Shown: positions 30,876-40,859 of the stretch, piece by piece | Numbering within the stretch: the first letter of the stretch is position 1 | Layout: each line of letters starts with the position of its first letter | From: Trichlorobacter ammonificans | GTDB taxonomy: Bacteria > Desulfobacterota > Desulfuromonadia > Geobacterales > Pseudopelobacteraceae | Reading direction: 5' to 3' | Length of the DNA: 64,000 nucleotides | Assembly (NCBI RefSeq): GCF_933509905.1 | Contig: NZ_OW150024.1 | Span: 1,662,001-1,726,000, forward strand | Program-made: the position numbers and the translations under genes | The notes under the pieces: generated by a model | The model's database searches: none | What the model was told of the DNA's origin: nothing | Seen by the model: the letters and a program-made list of their open reading frames with translations, nothing else

Positions 30876-33785
30876 TCAGACCGGGGTTTTCTTGAACTGC
30901 TGGTTCAACAGCGACTGCAGCCGGGTGACCGTGGCGAAGATCTTCTTGATCAGACTGATGTCCAGGTCGGTCAGCTCCCGGATGTCGATCAGGTTGTCCG
31001 GCGGCAGCCCCCGGTCGGCCATGGCGATCTGGTGCCGGTAGCGCAGCTGCATCAGGTAGCCGTAGCCGAAGAGCACCTCCCGCAACTCCCGGTCGGAAAG
31101 CACCCCTTCCCGGTTGAGCAGCGTCAGCCGCTCCACGGTGCCGGTGGCGTCGATCTGCTTGTACAGGGCAAAGATGCGGGCGAACATCACCATTGGCGTG
31201 ATGGCGTATTTCAGGTCGAACAGCTCCCGGTTCTCCCGTTTCTCGGTGGCAATGCTGCCGGTGATCTTCACCGCCGACTTGAATCCCAGCACATTCTCGG
31301 CAAAGTTGTAGAAGAAGAGCTGCTTGTCCCGCACCACCCGGTTCACTTGGCGACGCAGCTCCTCCGCCAGCTCGAAGCTGCCGTACACCGGCCTGAAGTC
31401 GAAGAAGATGGAGACATCCAGGATGTTCTGCGGGTCGGGGGTATCCACCCAGGCGCTGACGTAGCTCTTCCAGGCGGACAACGGCACGCACCAGCGGGGA
31501 TTTTTGGCCATGACGTTGCCCCGGCAGTAGCTGAAGCCGGCCTCGTGCAGGCCGTCGCAGACGGCAGCGCTCAGGCGGGCGAAGTACTCCCGCACCGCTG
31601 CCGCCTGCTCTTCCGGCACATCCTCGTAGATGATGGCGTTGTCCTGATCCGTTTCCAGGGTCTGTTCCCGGCGCCCCTCGCTTCCCAGGGTCACGAAGGC
31701 AAACGCCACCGGCGGCGTCCCCAGGTCGTCGATGCTCAGCTCGAAGATCCGGCCGGTGATCCGGGCGGAGATGGCGGCGATCAGGCGGCCGATGGTGGGG
31801 GCCTGGACCTGCTGCTCGATCAGGGGACGGGCGATGGCAACGACCTGCCTGAACAGGTGGCGCAGCTCGTCAACGGAGCCGGCCGCGGCGATCCGCTGCT
31901 CGATGGCCCGCTGGCTGCGGCAGAAGGCGCGGGGGATGTCGCCGACATGCACCACCCCGGCCACGGCGTGATGATCGTCCCGCACCACCAGGTGGTCGAT
32001 GCCGCGCTCCGAGGCCAGCAGCACCACCTCGCTGACCGGGGCGGAGCGCTCCACCGTCAGCACCGGTGCGCTCATCACCCGGAACACCGGCGTGTCCGGC
32101 GGAAGGCCGGCGAAGACGGCCCGCTGCCGGATATCGGCAAAGGTAACGATCCCCACGAGCTCCCGGTTCTCCCCCTCCACCGCCAGCACGTCGGTCTTTC
32201 TGGCCGCCATCATCTTTTCGGCCCGGGCCACGGACTCATGCAGGGGGATACCGGCCAGCTTCTGCATCCAGTGGGCGGCCGGCTGCTCCATGAACAGACC
32301 CGCTATCGTGGTCTCCGCGATCAGGGCATCGGTTTCACGCTGACGGCGCAGTGTGTCCGTGACATCCTCGATGATCCCCTCGCAGACCATCTGCCCGCCC
32401 TCCCCCGCCACCGCTGTCAGGGCCACGGCCAGGGTCACCTCGCTGCCGTCCCTGCGCAGCAGCGGCAAGGCGCTCTCCTGCAGCCGTCCGCTGTTCATCA
32501 GGGTGCTGCGGAACCGTTTCCCCCGCTCCTGCCCGGCAAACAGCGTGACAACGGGGACGCCGGCCAGCTCCTCCGGCGACGCGTACCCCAAAAGCCGCGC
32601 AACCGGCTCGCCGGCCTCCACAATACGCCCCTTGGCGTCCAGCACCAGCCGGAGCGGGGCAAGGCCGAAGCCGCCGATCATCTGCCGGTACTCCGCCGCG
32701 TCCAGGCTGTGCCGCTCCCTGACGGTCACATCCTTGAGGATCAGGATGGTGCCGCTGCGCTCGGACAGGGCAATGGGGGAGACGGTCACCAGCATCTCCC
32801 GGCGCTCCCCTTCCCTGCTCTTCAGCAACAGCTCGAACTGCCCCTCCGCCGGCACGCCCCGGCGGAAAAGCCGCGCCGCCTCGCCGCTGTCGGCATCGTC
32901 CAGCAGCATGGCCAGTTCCTGCCCCACCAGCTCCTCCGGACCGTAACCGGTCATCTGCCGGACCCGGTCGTTGGCAAAGGTAATCCGGTTGTCCAGCACC
33001 ATCAGCAGCCCTTCAGTGGCGGCCTGCACCAGGGTCCGGTACTTTTCCATGGACTCCAGCAGGTCGTTCTCCGCCGCCACCCGCGCCTCCTCGATCCGGA
33101 TGCTCTGCTGCATGATCAGGGACAGCAGGAGCACCATAACCAGCGAAATTGCCAGCGAAATCAGGATCAGGTTATGGGTGAGGGAGCTGATGTTCTTCTT
33201 CACATCCTCCACGTAGATACCGGTTCCCACGATCCAGCCCCAGGGCTCGAACCCCTTGACGTAGGAGAGCTTGGGCACGATCTGCCGGGAGTCGTCCTTC
33301 CACTGCCAGAAGTACTCCACATACCCCTCGCCCTGGGCCTTCACCACCCGCACGAACTCCAGGAACAGCTTCTTGCCGTGGGAATCGCTGAACTGTTCCA
33401 GGCTTGTGCCCTGCAGGTCGCTGCGGTAGGGGTGCATCACCATGTTGGGATGCAGGTCCGATATCCAGAAGTAGTCCTTGTGCTCCCCGCCGTAGCGCAG
33501 GTGGCGGATCTGCTCCACCGCCTGCTTCTGGGCCTCGGCCCGGCTCATCAGCCCCTGGCGCTCACGGGCTTCGAACTCTTCCAGCACGCTGACCGCCGTG
33601 TTGGTCAGCTCCTTGATCATCACCCGCTTCTCGTCCATGATCGAGGCGCGGAAACGGGGGATGATGATCAGGAAAATGGTAAGGAGAAACAACAGGATGG
33701 TCACCAGGGTGGGCACCAGAATCCTGGTGGTGAACTCCCGCTTGCGCTTCCTGACCACGGTGTAGGTATAGTCGGCTCTGTTCAT
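30876..33785 (-). CDS. Cache-PAS-CBS-DUF294 signalling protein (putative nucleotidyltransferase)
   Basis: A 969-residue membrane sensor. Two helices (about 22-44 and 205-230) flank a Cache_2-type periplasmic domain (DYFWISDLHPNMVMHPY, PWGWIVGTGIYVEDV). Then follow two PAS domains (YRTLVQAATEGLLMVLD and RLVLDAKGRIVEAGE), a CBS pair (DVLAVEGENRELVGIVTF and HLVVRDDHHAVAGVVHVGD), and a C-terminal DUF294 module with the GlnD-like nucleotidyltransferase motif LGSEGRREQTLETDQDNAI. This looks like a GlnD-style switch linking an external ligand and an adenosine-nucleotide signal to an unknown target. It lies downstream of the OFA transporter gene on the same strand; DUF294 proteins often accompany carboxylate uptake systems. 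ATG 33785 follows GGAG. Confidence 0.85.
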   Translation of the reverse strand: MNRADYTYTVVRKRKREFTTRILVPTLVTILLFLLTIFLIIIPRFRASIMDEKRVMIKELTNTAVSVLEEFEARERQGLMSRAEAQKQAVEQIRHLRYGGEHKDYFWISDLHPNMVMHPYRSDLQGTSLEQFSDSHGKKLFLEFVRVVKAQGEGYVEYFWQWKDDSRQIVPKLSYVKGFEPWGWIVGTGIYVEDVKKNISSLTHNLILISLAISLVMVLLLSLIMQQSIRIEEARVAAENDLLESMEKYRTLVQAATEGLLMVLDNRITFANDRVRQMTGYGPEELVGQELAMLLDDADSGEAARLFRRGVPAEGQFELLLKSREGERREMLVTVSPIALSERSGTILILKDVTVRERHSLDAAEYRQMIGGFGLAPLRLVLDAKGRIVEAGEPVARLLGYASPEELAGVPVVTLFAGQERGKRFRSTLMNSGRLQESALPLLRRDGSEVTLAVALTAVAGEGGQMVCEGIIEDVTDTLRRQRETDALIAETTIAGLFMEQPAAHWMQKLAGIPLHESVARAEKMMAARKTDVLAVEGENRELVGIVTFADIRQRAVFAGLPPDTPVFRVMSAPVLTVERSAPVSEVVLLASERGIDHLVVRDDHHAVAGVVHVGDIPRAFCRSQRAIEQRIAAAGSVDELRHLFRQVVAIARPLIEQQVQAPTIGRLIAAISARITGRIFELSIDDLGTPPVAFAFVTLGSEGRREQTLETDQDNAIIYEDVPEEQAAAVREYFARLSAAVCDGLHEAGFSYCRGNVMAKNPRWCVPLSAWKSYVSAWVDTPDPQNILDVSIFFDFRPVYGSFELAEELRRQVNRVVRDKQLFFYNFAENVLGFKSAVKITGSIATEKRENRELFDLKYAITPMVMFARIFALYKQIDATGTVERLTLLNREGVLSDRELREVLFGYGYLMQLRYRHQIAMADRGLPPDNLIDIRELTDLDISLIKKIFATVTRLQSLLNQQFKKTPV

Positions 33786-33924
33786 GGGCCTGCTCCGCAA
33801 CCTGCCTGCCTGAATTTTGTCCGCCCGGAAACCGGATGAGGGGGCGGCGGCCACCACCACGGTACCACCAGCCCCCCCATTCCTGTCCTCTCCCGGTGCA
33901 GCTACAACGGTGTGCTCCGTCGGA

Positions 33925-35295
33925 TCAGAACGAACTCATCTCCCGCGGCACGCGGACCGTCTCCTGCTCAAAGCCGGCAAACACCCGCATCCCCAGCTTG
34001 AATTCCGACCAGAACTCTTCCCACTGGGACGGTGCCTTGGCTTCGGCGGTCTCCGGCTTCAGCTCCGCCAGGAAAATGGTCAGGGCCGCGCCGGCGGCCA
34101 GCAGCACGCCGGAGAGCATGAACGATTTGCCTAAGCCCCCCGGCTGAGCGGAGAGCATCTCGGACACCTTGCCCATGACGAATCCCCCCACCCCCCAGGC
34201 GGTGAACAGCACGCCGTAGTTGAGGCCGTAGTTCTTGCTCCCCCAGTAGTCCTTGGCAAAGGAGGGAAACAGGCAGAGGTTGGAGCCGTAGTTGAAGCCG
34301 ATGAACGTGGCCAACAGCACCAGCAGCACCGCGCTGCCGGAATTGACCACCGCCAGGGCCGCGAACATCATCACCGCCTGCAGGGCCAGCATGATGAACA
34401 GGGTGGCACGCCGGCCGATTTTGTCGGAGAGCACCCCGGCCACCACCCGGCCGCCGGCGTTGCCCACGGCCATGATGGCCACTGCCAGAAACGCCAGGGA
34501 GCCCATGCTCTTCTTGGCTAGGCCGGCCACGCTGCCGATCACCATCAAACCGGCGCCGGAACCGATGAAGAAGGTGGCCCAGAGCACGTAGAACTTGTAG
34601 TTGCGCAGCATCTCGCTCACCGTGGCGTCCACCTTGGGCTTGCCGGCGTTCAGCTTGGCCAGGGGACCGGGATCGGCGGGCTCTGCCGGTACGTACCCCT
34701 GGGGCGGGTTGACCAGCATGAAGGAAAGGCCGCAGACCAGCGCCAGGAAGCCGATCCCCAGAAACAGCATTGATTTCGGAATCCCGTAGGCACCGATCAG
34801 CCAGGAAGCCAGCGGCGCGATGTAAACCGGCGCAATACCGAAGCCGGCCACCACGATACCGGCGATCAGGCCGGTCTTGGAGGGGGAGAACCACTTAAGC
34901 GCCGGCGGCGTGGCTGCGGAGTAACCGAAGCCGAAGCCGGAGCCGGCCAAGAGACCGAAGCCCACCACCCAGGCGGCGTAGGAGCTGGAAAAGGCCATCA
35001 GCAGGAAGCCGGCCCCCACCAGCAGGCCGCCGATCAGGGCGGTGCGGGCCGGACCGATCTTGTCCTGGCACTTGCCGGCCAGGATCATGGAAAAAGCAAA
35101 GGCCAGACAGCAGACCGCGTAGGGGTCGTTGATGGTGGCGATGTCCCACTGAAAGGCCCCCGGCCCGCCCTGCTCGATGGAGCTCTTGATGGCCCCCTTG
35201 AAAATACTCCAGGCATAGAGCACGCCCAGGGCCAGGTTGATGGCCAGACCGGCGGTTACGACGCTCCAGCCTTTGTTCTTGATGGTTTCCGACAT
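33925..35295 (-). CDS. OFA-family major facilitator transporter
   Basis: A 456-residue MFS permease with 12 predicted helices. N-terminal GWSVVTAGLAINLALGVLYAWSIFK and the FGFGYSAATPPALKWF segment are typical of the oxalate/formate antiporter (OFA) family, and the central loop (about 200-225) is the expected break between halves. Substrates of the family are small mono- or dicarboxylates; in a Geobacter-like respirer acetate, pyruvate or formate would be plausible. It is the last gene of a four-gene unit transcribed from a sigma-54 promoter at 36949-36965 and is followed by the Cache-DUF294 protein. Alternative substrates cannot be excluded. Confidence 0.87.
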   Translation of the reverse strand: MSETIKNKGWSVVTAGLAINLALGVLYAWSIFKGAIKSSIEQGGPGAFQWDIATINDPYAVCCLAFAFSMILAGKCQDKIGPARTALIGGLLVGAGFLLMAFSSSYAAWVVGFGLLAGSGFGFGYSAATPPALKWFSPSKTGLIAGIVVAGFGIAPVYIAPLASWLIGAYGIPKSMLFLGIGFLALVCGLSFMLVNPPQGYVPAEPADPGPLAKLNAGKPKVDATVSEMLRNYKFYVLWATFFIGSGAGLMVIGSVAGLAKKSMGSLAFLAVAIMAVGNAGGRVVAGVLSDKIGRRATLFIMLALQAVMMFAALAVVNSGSAVLLVLLATFIGFNYGSNLCLFPSFAKDYWGSKNYGLNYGVLFTAWGVGGFVMGKVSEMLSAQPGGLGKSFMLSGVLLAAGAALTIFLAELKPETAEAKAPSQWEEFWSEFKLGMRVFAGFEQETVRVPREMSSF

Positions 35296-35315
35296 GGGTC
35301 AACTCCTTTCCGGAT

Positions 35316-36365
35316 TCAGTGCGATTGGGAAACGGTCTTGCGGAGAGGGCCGTTCATGCGGATTGCGGCGGCAAACTCCATCCAGAACACCAGGTAGATC
35401 GAGATCATCATCGACAGCCCCACGTTGCGGTTTTCGGGGCCGAACATCTGGGCCAGAAGCGGCGAGGCGAAACCGGCTCCCAGGTCGCCGGTCAACCGCT
35501 CCAGCATGTAGAAGACCGGCAGGGTGAAGAGAGTACCCAGCACCATGATGGCGATGCCGGTGGGGCGCTTGATCCAGTATTTGGGGGAGAAGCCGTACAT
35601 GCGCATGAAAATCACCACCCAGATGATCCAGAGGGCGTAATCAACGGCCGTGTCCGGCAGGGCCAAGCGGTTTTTGAAGAGCAGCAGTTCCAGGCCGGTG
35701 ATCAGCCCCAGCAGGGTGAAGAGCCAGTTGAACTTCTCATTGGCCTGGGTCTGCCACTTGCGGCTGTCCGGAGCCAGCACCTCGCCGAAGGAATGGGTGT
35801 GGGTCCCCAGGGCGGAAAAGAGCAGGGCGAACCAGATACCGGCGGCATGGAAGAGAATCGAGGCGTGGTGGCCGGAGATGTTGGCGATGCGGGACATGGG
35901 GTCATGGGCGAAATCGGCGGTGATCCGCATCAGGAACAGGTTAACGATCACCGAGCAGCAGACGATCACGGCGATGGTGAAAATCCGCCGCGGCAGGAGA
36001 TAGGGGTCCACCCGGTCGGGAAACCCGATGATGAAGGCGAACCAGATCAGGTACATGATCAGGGCGAAGCCCAGGGAGATGCCGTAGAAGGTGTTGCCGG
36101 CAAAGTCGCCGTTCTGGGAGTAGATGGCCAGGTTGTTGTCGGGATCGTCGTCGGTGTTGAGCGCCTTGACCACGTCCTTGTTCATGTTCTTCAGATGCGG
36201 CAGGAGCCCCATGGCGTACCAGCCGTTGTCACCCCTGGTGGTGTCCACGACCCAGTACTGCTCGCCCATCATGTCGTCGAGGCCCTTGAAGAACTGCATA
36301 TTGAAGGTGGCGCAGATCACGCAGACCACCAGGAGCAGAATTGCGTTGGAAATTTTCATCGGCAT
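35316..36365 (-). CDS. Uncharacterised polytopic membrane protein
   Basis: A 349-residue protein I do not recognise. The N-terminal helix (residues 6-22) is followed by a roughly 75-residue extracytoplasmic segment with QYWVVDTTRGDNGWYAMG and DDDPDNNLA, then about seven more helices. Several His and Asp residues sit near membrane borders (SGHHASILFH, GTHTHSFGE), which could bind metal or haem, but no known motif is complete. It lies 20 bases upstream of the OFA transporter gene and is preceded by GGGGGAT. Its fixed place in this operon suggests a partner in transport or energy coupling; that is inference. Confidence 0.6.
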   Translation of the reverse strand: MPMKISNAILLLVVCVICATFNMQFFKGLDDMMGEQYWVVDTTRGDNGWYAMGLLPHLKNMNKDVVKALNTDDDPDNNLAIYSQNGDFAGNTFYGISLGFALIMYLIWFAFIIGFPDRVDPYLLPRRIFTIAVIVCCSVIVNLFLMRITADFAHDPMSRIANISGHHASILFHAAGIWFALLFSALGTHTHSFGEVLAPDSRKWQTQANEKFNWLFTLLGLITGLELLLFKNRLALPDTAVDYALWIIWVVIFMRMYGFSPKYWIKRPTGIAIMVLGTLFTLPVFYMLERLTGDLGAGFASPLLAQMFGPENRNVGLSMMISIYLVFWMEFAAAIRMNGPLRKTVSQSH

Positions 36366-36377
36366 GGCGATATCCCC

Positions 36378-36632
36378 CTATTCCTTGTGCGTGGTCCAGA
36401 ACATGGCCACGGCATTGGCGGCAAACAGTCCGTACAGCCACATCGTGTTCCAGGCCGGGCCGGACCACTGGCCGCTGCTCCGTCCTCCCCCCACGATCCC
36501 CGACGCCACCACGATGGCGATCAGCGCCGTGAAGGCAACGATGGCCACGGTGCGCAGAATGGCGCTGTTACGCCAGGTATGGCGCTCCAGATCCTCGATC
36601 CGCTGCAACAATTCCAGTTCCCGTTCACTCAT
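36378..36632 (-). CDS. Small membrane protein with N-terminal coiled coil
   Basis: An 84-residue protein: MSERELELLQRIEDLERHTWRN-type amphipathic helix, then two membrane helices (about 26-47 and 62-78) and a short THKE tail. ATG 36632 has AAAGGAG 9 bases upstream. No family is recognisable. It lies 12 bases before the 349-residue membrane protein and may be a small accessory subunit of the same complex. Confidence 0.6.
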   Translation of the reverse strand: MSERELELLQRIEDLERHTWRNSAILRTVAIVAFTALIAIVVASGIVGGGRSSGQWSGPAWNTMWLYGLFAANAVAMFWTTHKE

Positions 36633-36726
36633 CTCTCGTTCTCCTTTGCTGTAGTTTCGTTTCAGGGTGGCCCGTGGGCGGGCCGTTCTTTCCTGTCGGT
36701 GCGATATCGCTCCCGCAACCGCCGGA

Positions 36727-36921
36727 TCAGCAGGCGGCGGGCTGCAGTTCCGGAATGCCGTGGAAGCGGTCCACCAGCTCACGGTACTTGGCGCACTCCC
36801 GGTGGCGGCCGTTGCAGTAGCGGATGATCATGTTCACGTCGTGGGGTGAGATGTAGCCGCACCCCACGTCGCAGTAGTCGTCGTTTTTGCCGAAGAACGG
36901 ACAGATATCTGAAGGTGCCAT
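36727..36921 (-). CDS. Small cysteine-rich protein
   Basis: A 64-residue soluble protein with Cys at 7, 17, 21, 36, 43 and 64 in the pattern CPFF...CDVGCGYISPHDV...YCNGRHRECAKYREL, suggestive of a metal or iron-sulfur site. AAGGAG precedes the ATG and the sigma-54 promoter lies about 28 bases upstream, so it is the first gene of the transporter operon. I do not recognise the family by name. Confidence 0.65.
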   Translation of the reverse strand: MAPSDICPFFGKNDDYCDVGCGYISPHDVNMIIRYCNGRHRECAKYRELVDRFHGIPELQPAAC

Positions 36922-36948
36922 CGGTGCTCTCCTTGGTGCCGTCTCCTA

Positions 36949-36965
36949 AGCATTGATCGCGCCAA
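36949..36965 (-). promoter_or_regulatory. Sigma-54 (-24/-12) promoter of the OFA transporter operon
   Basis: On the - strand TTGGCGCGATCAATGCT: GG and GC are exactly 12 bases apart, differing from the consensus at one base in each element. It predicts a start near 36938, just ahead of the AAGGAG of the first gene. Confidence 0.7.
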
Positions 36966-37050
36966 AACGACACAACCCAAGCCAAGCGCAAATATTTCAA
37001 ATACTTACACACAAGAGCCACAAACCGCCGCCCCAACGGCAGCAGCGTTC

Positions 37051-37066
37051 TTTGCATTTTTGCAAA
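37051..37066. promoter_or_regulatory. Palindromic operator copy 1
   Basis: TTTGCATTTTTGCAAA, arms TTTGCA/TGCAAA around a 4-base spacer. It lies about 90-100 bases upstream of the reverse sigma-54 promoter, a normal enhancer position for the NtrC-type regulator encoded at 38797. Confidence 0.65.
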
Positions 37067-37188
37067 AATGTGCCATGCTCCGGTGTCGAATCAGGGGGCC
37101 ACGGCGTGCGAACCAGCGGAGCCGGCGTGGTTGTTCCGTATACAAAACCGGCATGTATTCCGGGTCTACGGCACCAGCGCCCTGCTGA

Positions 37189-37204
37189 TTCGCAAAAATG
37201 CAAC
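37189..37204. promoter_or_regulatory. Palindromic operator copy 2
   Basis: TTCGCAAAAATGCAAC, the same motif with one changed base in each arm and the same 4-base spacer. 33 bases (three helical turns) centre to centre from copy 3. Confidence 0.55.
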
Positions 37205-37221
37205 CAACAGTTCACCGGGAT

Positions 37222-37237
37222 TTTGCATTTCTGCAAA
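37222..37237. promoter_or_regulatory. Palindromic operator copy 3
   Basis: TTTGCATTTCTGCAAA, perfect arms. It lies about 30 bases before the kinase start codon, so it could also give autoregulation of the two-component genes. Confidence 0.6.
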
Positions 37238-37268
37238 CAGGACGGTACGGACACCAGGGAGGGGAACG

Positions 37269-38795
37269 GTGATCAAGGTTCTCAATGAAGTGAAACTGCG
37301 CTGGCAGCTGCTGGCCCTGGTGCTGCCGCTGGTGATCGTGCCGATCGTCGTGGTGGCCCTGGTCATCGGCTACATCGCCAACCTCCAGGCCTACCGGGGG
37401 ATCACCCAGACCAGCAAGGACGATCTGCAGCACATGGTGGCCTTCACCCGCGACCTGCTGGATGCCCACAACCGCCATTACCCCCAGCGGGCCGGCCTGA
37501 AGACCGGTGAGACGGCTGACCCTGCCGAGGAAAAGGCCTTTCTTGCCCTGAAGGCGAAAATCAAGAGCAAGCGGGTGGGGGACACCGGCTACATCTTCTG
37601 CATGGACACCAAGGGTACCCTCACCGTCCACCGGGAGGCGGAAGGGACCACCATCTACGATGTCCAGGATTCCAGCGGCTTTCATTTCATCCGGGAGATG
37701 TGCCGCAACAAGGACGGCTGGATCCGCTATCCCTGGCGCAACGTGGGGAGCACAACCCCCCGCATGAAGATCGTCCATTACGAGTATTACCAGCCCTGGG
37801 ACTGGATCGTGGCGGTAGGCTCCTACGAGGACGAGTTTTACCGCGAGGCCAACAAGATAAAAGCCCGCATCTTCTACAGCATGCTGGTGCTGATCCTGGT
37901 GGTGGCCGCCATCGCCACGGCCCTGGTGGTGCGGGCCTCGGCCATCTTCACCAGCCCCATCACCCACATGATCGAGGTGATCCGCCGGGTCAAGCAGGGA
38001 AACCTTGAGGAAAAAATGACCGTGGCGGGGCAGAACGAACTGGCGGAAATGGCCACCGCCTTCAACCAGATGACCGACATCATCCGCCGCAACAAGGAGA
38101 TGGAAGCCTCCCTGGCCCAGCAGGGGAAGATGGCCTCCCTGGGGGTGCTCTCCTCCGGGGTGGCCCACGAGATCAACAACCCCCTGGGGGTGATCCTGGG
38201 CTATGCCGGCTACCTGGAAGGGAAGATGCGCGAGGATGACCCCCACTACAAGTACATCCACGAGATCAAGCGGGAGAGCAAACGCTGCAAGAAGATCGTC
38301 CAGGACCTGCTCTCCTACGCCCGCACCCCCCGCCCCGCCCTGGAGCCGGTGGACCTGAACGAACTGCTGGCCCAGATCGTGGACTTTGCCGCCAACCACA
38401 CCGACATGCGTAACGTCACTATTGCCACCAACTTCGCCCCCGACCTGCCGATGGTGATGCTGGACGGCGACCAGATGCGCCAGGTGGCCATCAACCTGAT
38501 TCTGAACGCCGGCGGCGCCATGCCGGAGGGGGGACGGCTCACCGTCACCACCGCCGCCGTGGAGCCGGACCAGGTGATGATCACCTTCAGCGACACCGGT
38601 TGCGGCATCCCGGAAGAGAGTCTGGAAAAGATTTTTGAGCCGTTCTACACCACCAGGGAGCGGGGCACCGGCCTGGGGTTGGCCATCACCCGCCAGATCG
38701 TGGAGCGCCACCACGGCGCCATCACCATCGACAGCGCACCGGGTGCAGGAACCACCGTCAGGCTGATCCTGCCCCGGGAACATGAGGATATCTGA
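37269..38795 (+). CDS. Cache-domain sensor histidine kinase
   Basis: A 508-residue membrane kinase. Helices at about 13-36 and 197-220 flank a Cache_2-type periplasmic sensor (GDTGYIFCMDTKGTLTVH, then YYQPWDWIVAVGSYEDEFY). HAMP follows (TSPITHMIEVIRRVKQGNLEEKM), then the H-box SSGVAHEINNPLGVILGYA and an ATPase with NLILNAGGAM, DTGCGIPEES and GTGLGLAIT. It should phosphorylate the NtrC-type regulator just downstream. The chosen start is GTG 37269, preceded by GGGAGGGG, because homology begins with MIKVLNEVKLRW. Its sensor resembles that of the DUF294 protein at 30876, hinting at a common ligand. Confidence 0.88.
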   Translation: MIKVLNEVKLRWQLLALVLPLVIVPIVVVALVIGYIANLQAYRGITQTSKDDLQHMVAFTRDLLDAHNRHYPQRAGLKTGETADPAEEKAFLALKAKIKSKRVGDTGYIFCMDTKGTLTVHREAEGTTIYDVQDSSGFHFIREMCRNKDGWIRYPWRNVGSTTPRMKIVHYEYYQPWDWIVAVGSYEDEFYREANKIKARIFYSMLVLILVVAAIATALVVRASAIFTSPITHMIEVIRRVKQGNLEEKMTVAGQNELAEMATAFNQMTDIIRRNKEMEASLAQQGKMASLGVLSSGVAHEINNPLGVILGYAGYLEGKMREDDPHYKYIHEIKRESKRCKKIVQDLLSYARTPRPALEPVDLNELLAQIVDFAANHTDMRNVTIATNFAPDLPMVMLDGDQMRQVAINLILNAGGAMPEGGRLTVTTAAVEPDQVMITFSDTGCGIPEESLEKIFEPFYTTRERGTGLGLAITRQIVERHHGAITIDSAPGAGTTVRLILPREHEDI

Positions 38796-38796
38796 C

Positions 38797-40179
<1,383 letters not shown>

Positions 40180-40320
40180 CCGCTCCGGCTCCCCTCTCCT
40201 GTTACTGAAAAATGCTGGACAACACACCGGCAGTACGCTACAACGCTGCAACACTACGCCATTGACAGGAAGGCCCATGCGACAGCGGCTTCCAGAAAAA
40301 CCGAATAAATACAACCACTA

Positions 40321-40344
40321 AACCCGCCCAAAAGGCGGGTTTTT
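40321..40344 (+). terminator. Rho-independent terminator
   Basis: Stem AACCCGCC/GGCGGGTT with a 5-base loop and TTTT tail, about 140 bases after the regulator stop. It marks the edge of the GC-rich backbone; AT-rich island sequence follows. Confidence 0.8.
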
Positions 40345-40347
40345 CGT

Positions 40348-40375
40348 TTTCCACAGAGTGTGGAAAGATTTTTTC
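40348..40375 (+). terminator. Second terminator-like hairpin
   Basis: TTTCCACA-GAG-TGTGGAAA followed by GATTTTTT. It adjoins the terminator at 40321, making a tandem stop at the island boundary. Confidence 0.6.
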
Positions 40376-40503
40376 AATGGTTGCGTAACAGACTGGAATC
40401 AATACGGAAAAAAGTTGTGTAAAATTTCTTTCAATTTCAGTTTCGCATGCTGTGACAACAACTCTCCGGCACAACACAGTAGAAGACACGGAATTGAAAA
40501 AGC

Positions 40504-40537
40504 ATCTAATAATATACACCAGTATATACTATTAGAT
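40504..40537. repeat. AT-rich inverted repeat upstream of the Wadjet operon
   Basis: ATCTAATA (40504-40511) and TATTAGAT (40530-40537) are perfect arms, with ATATAC/GTATAT pairing inside and a two-base bulge. It could be an operator or a recombination scar. No integrase gene is nearby. The stretch 40376-40587 otherwise shows nothing recognisable. Confidence 0.5.
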
Positions 40538-40587
40538 AACACTCTGTGTTGTTGATTAAGTAGTTGAACACGAAAAGGAGAATGAAT

Positions 40588-40671
40588 ATGCCAGAACCAT
40601 TAACTATAGCAGCAGCAGGGTTAGCAATTCTCGGTTCGAAGGAAGTTTTGACGCTACCACGACAATTATAG
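40588..40671 (+). pseudogene. Truncated small ORF, possible remnant of a DUF4393-like gene
   Basis: ATG 40588 has a strong AAAAGGAG 7 bases upstream and opens MPEPLTIAAAGLAILGSKEVLT before stopping after 27 codons. The beginning resembles the start of DUF4393-like proteins, which are much longer, so I read it as a gene whose body was lost. A functional micropeptide is the alternative. Confidence 0.35.
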
Positions 40672-40687
40672 CTATTGGGGGAACAAA

Positions 40688-40780
40688 ATGACTAACTGGG
40701 GCTTCGTTGCTGGTGGCCCCCAACTTGGACGGCCGGCTTTTGACTACGGGCCAGACAAACCGCGCGAAGTCGGCAAGTAG
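40688..40780 (+). CDS. Possible 30-residue ORF
   Basis: MTNWGFVAGGPQLGRPAF... ending PREVGK, starting 16 bases after the preceding short ORF with weak GGGGAAC upstream. No homology is recognised; it may be another piece of decayed sequence between the island edge and jetA. Confidence 0.2.
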   Translation: MTNWGFVAGGPQLGRPAFDYGPDKPREVGK

Positions 40781-40859
40781 CAATTAAAGTCCAAATTTTG
40801 TCAAAAGGACATATTTTGACAGACCATTGCGGTATTCTGTTAACCGCGAGGAAAACCCC

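Noticed and set aside
30801-33839. 1012-codon open frame on the + strand
   Set aside because: Antisense shadow of the Cache-PAS-CBS-DUF294 gene; composition is His/Gln/Pro/Arg-rich as expected for a shadow frame, with no recognisable domain.
35319-36827. 502-codon open frame on the + strand
   Set aside because: Antisense shadow of the membrane protein genes at 35316-36632; low-complexity Gly/His/Asp/Gln sequence.
37051-37085. Second reverse sigma-54 promoter (TGGCACATTTTTGC)
   Set aside because: GG and GC are 11 rather than 12 bases apart, which normally abolishes RpoN recognition; the site at 36949 fits better.
40238-40519. 93-codon ORF on the - strand
   Set aside because: It covers two terminator hairpins, lacks a ribosome site and has no family resemblance.
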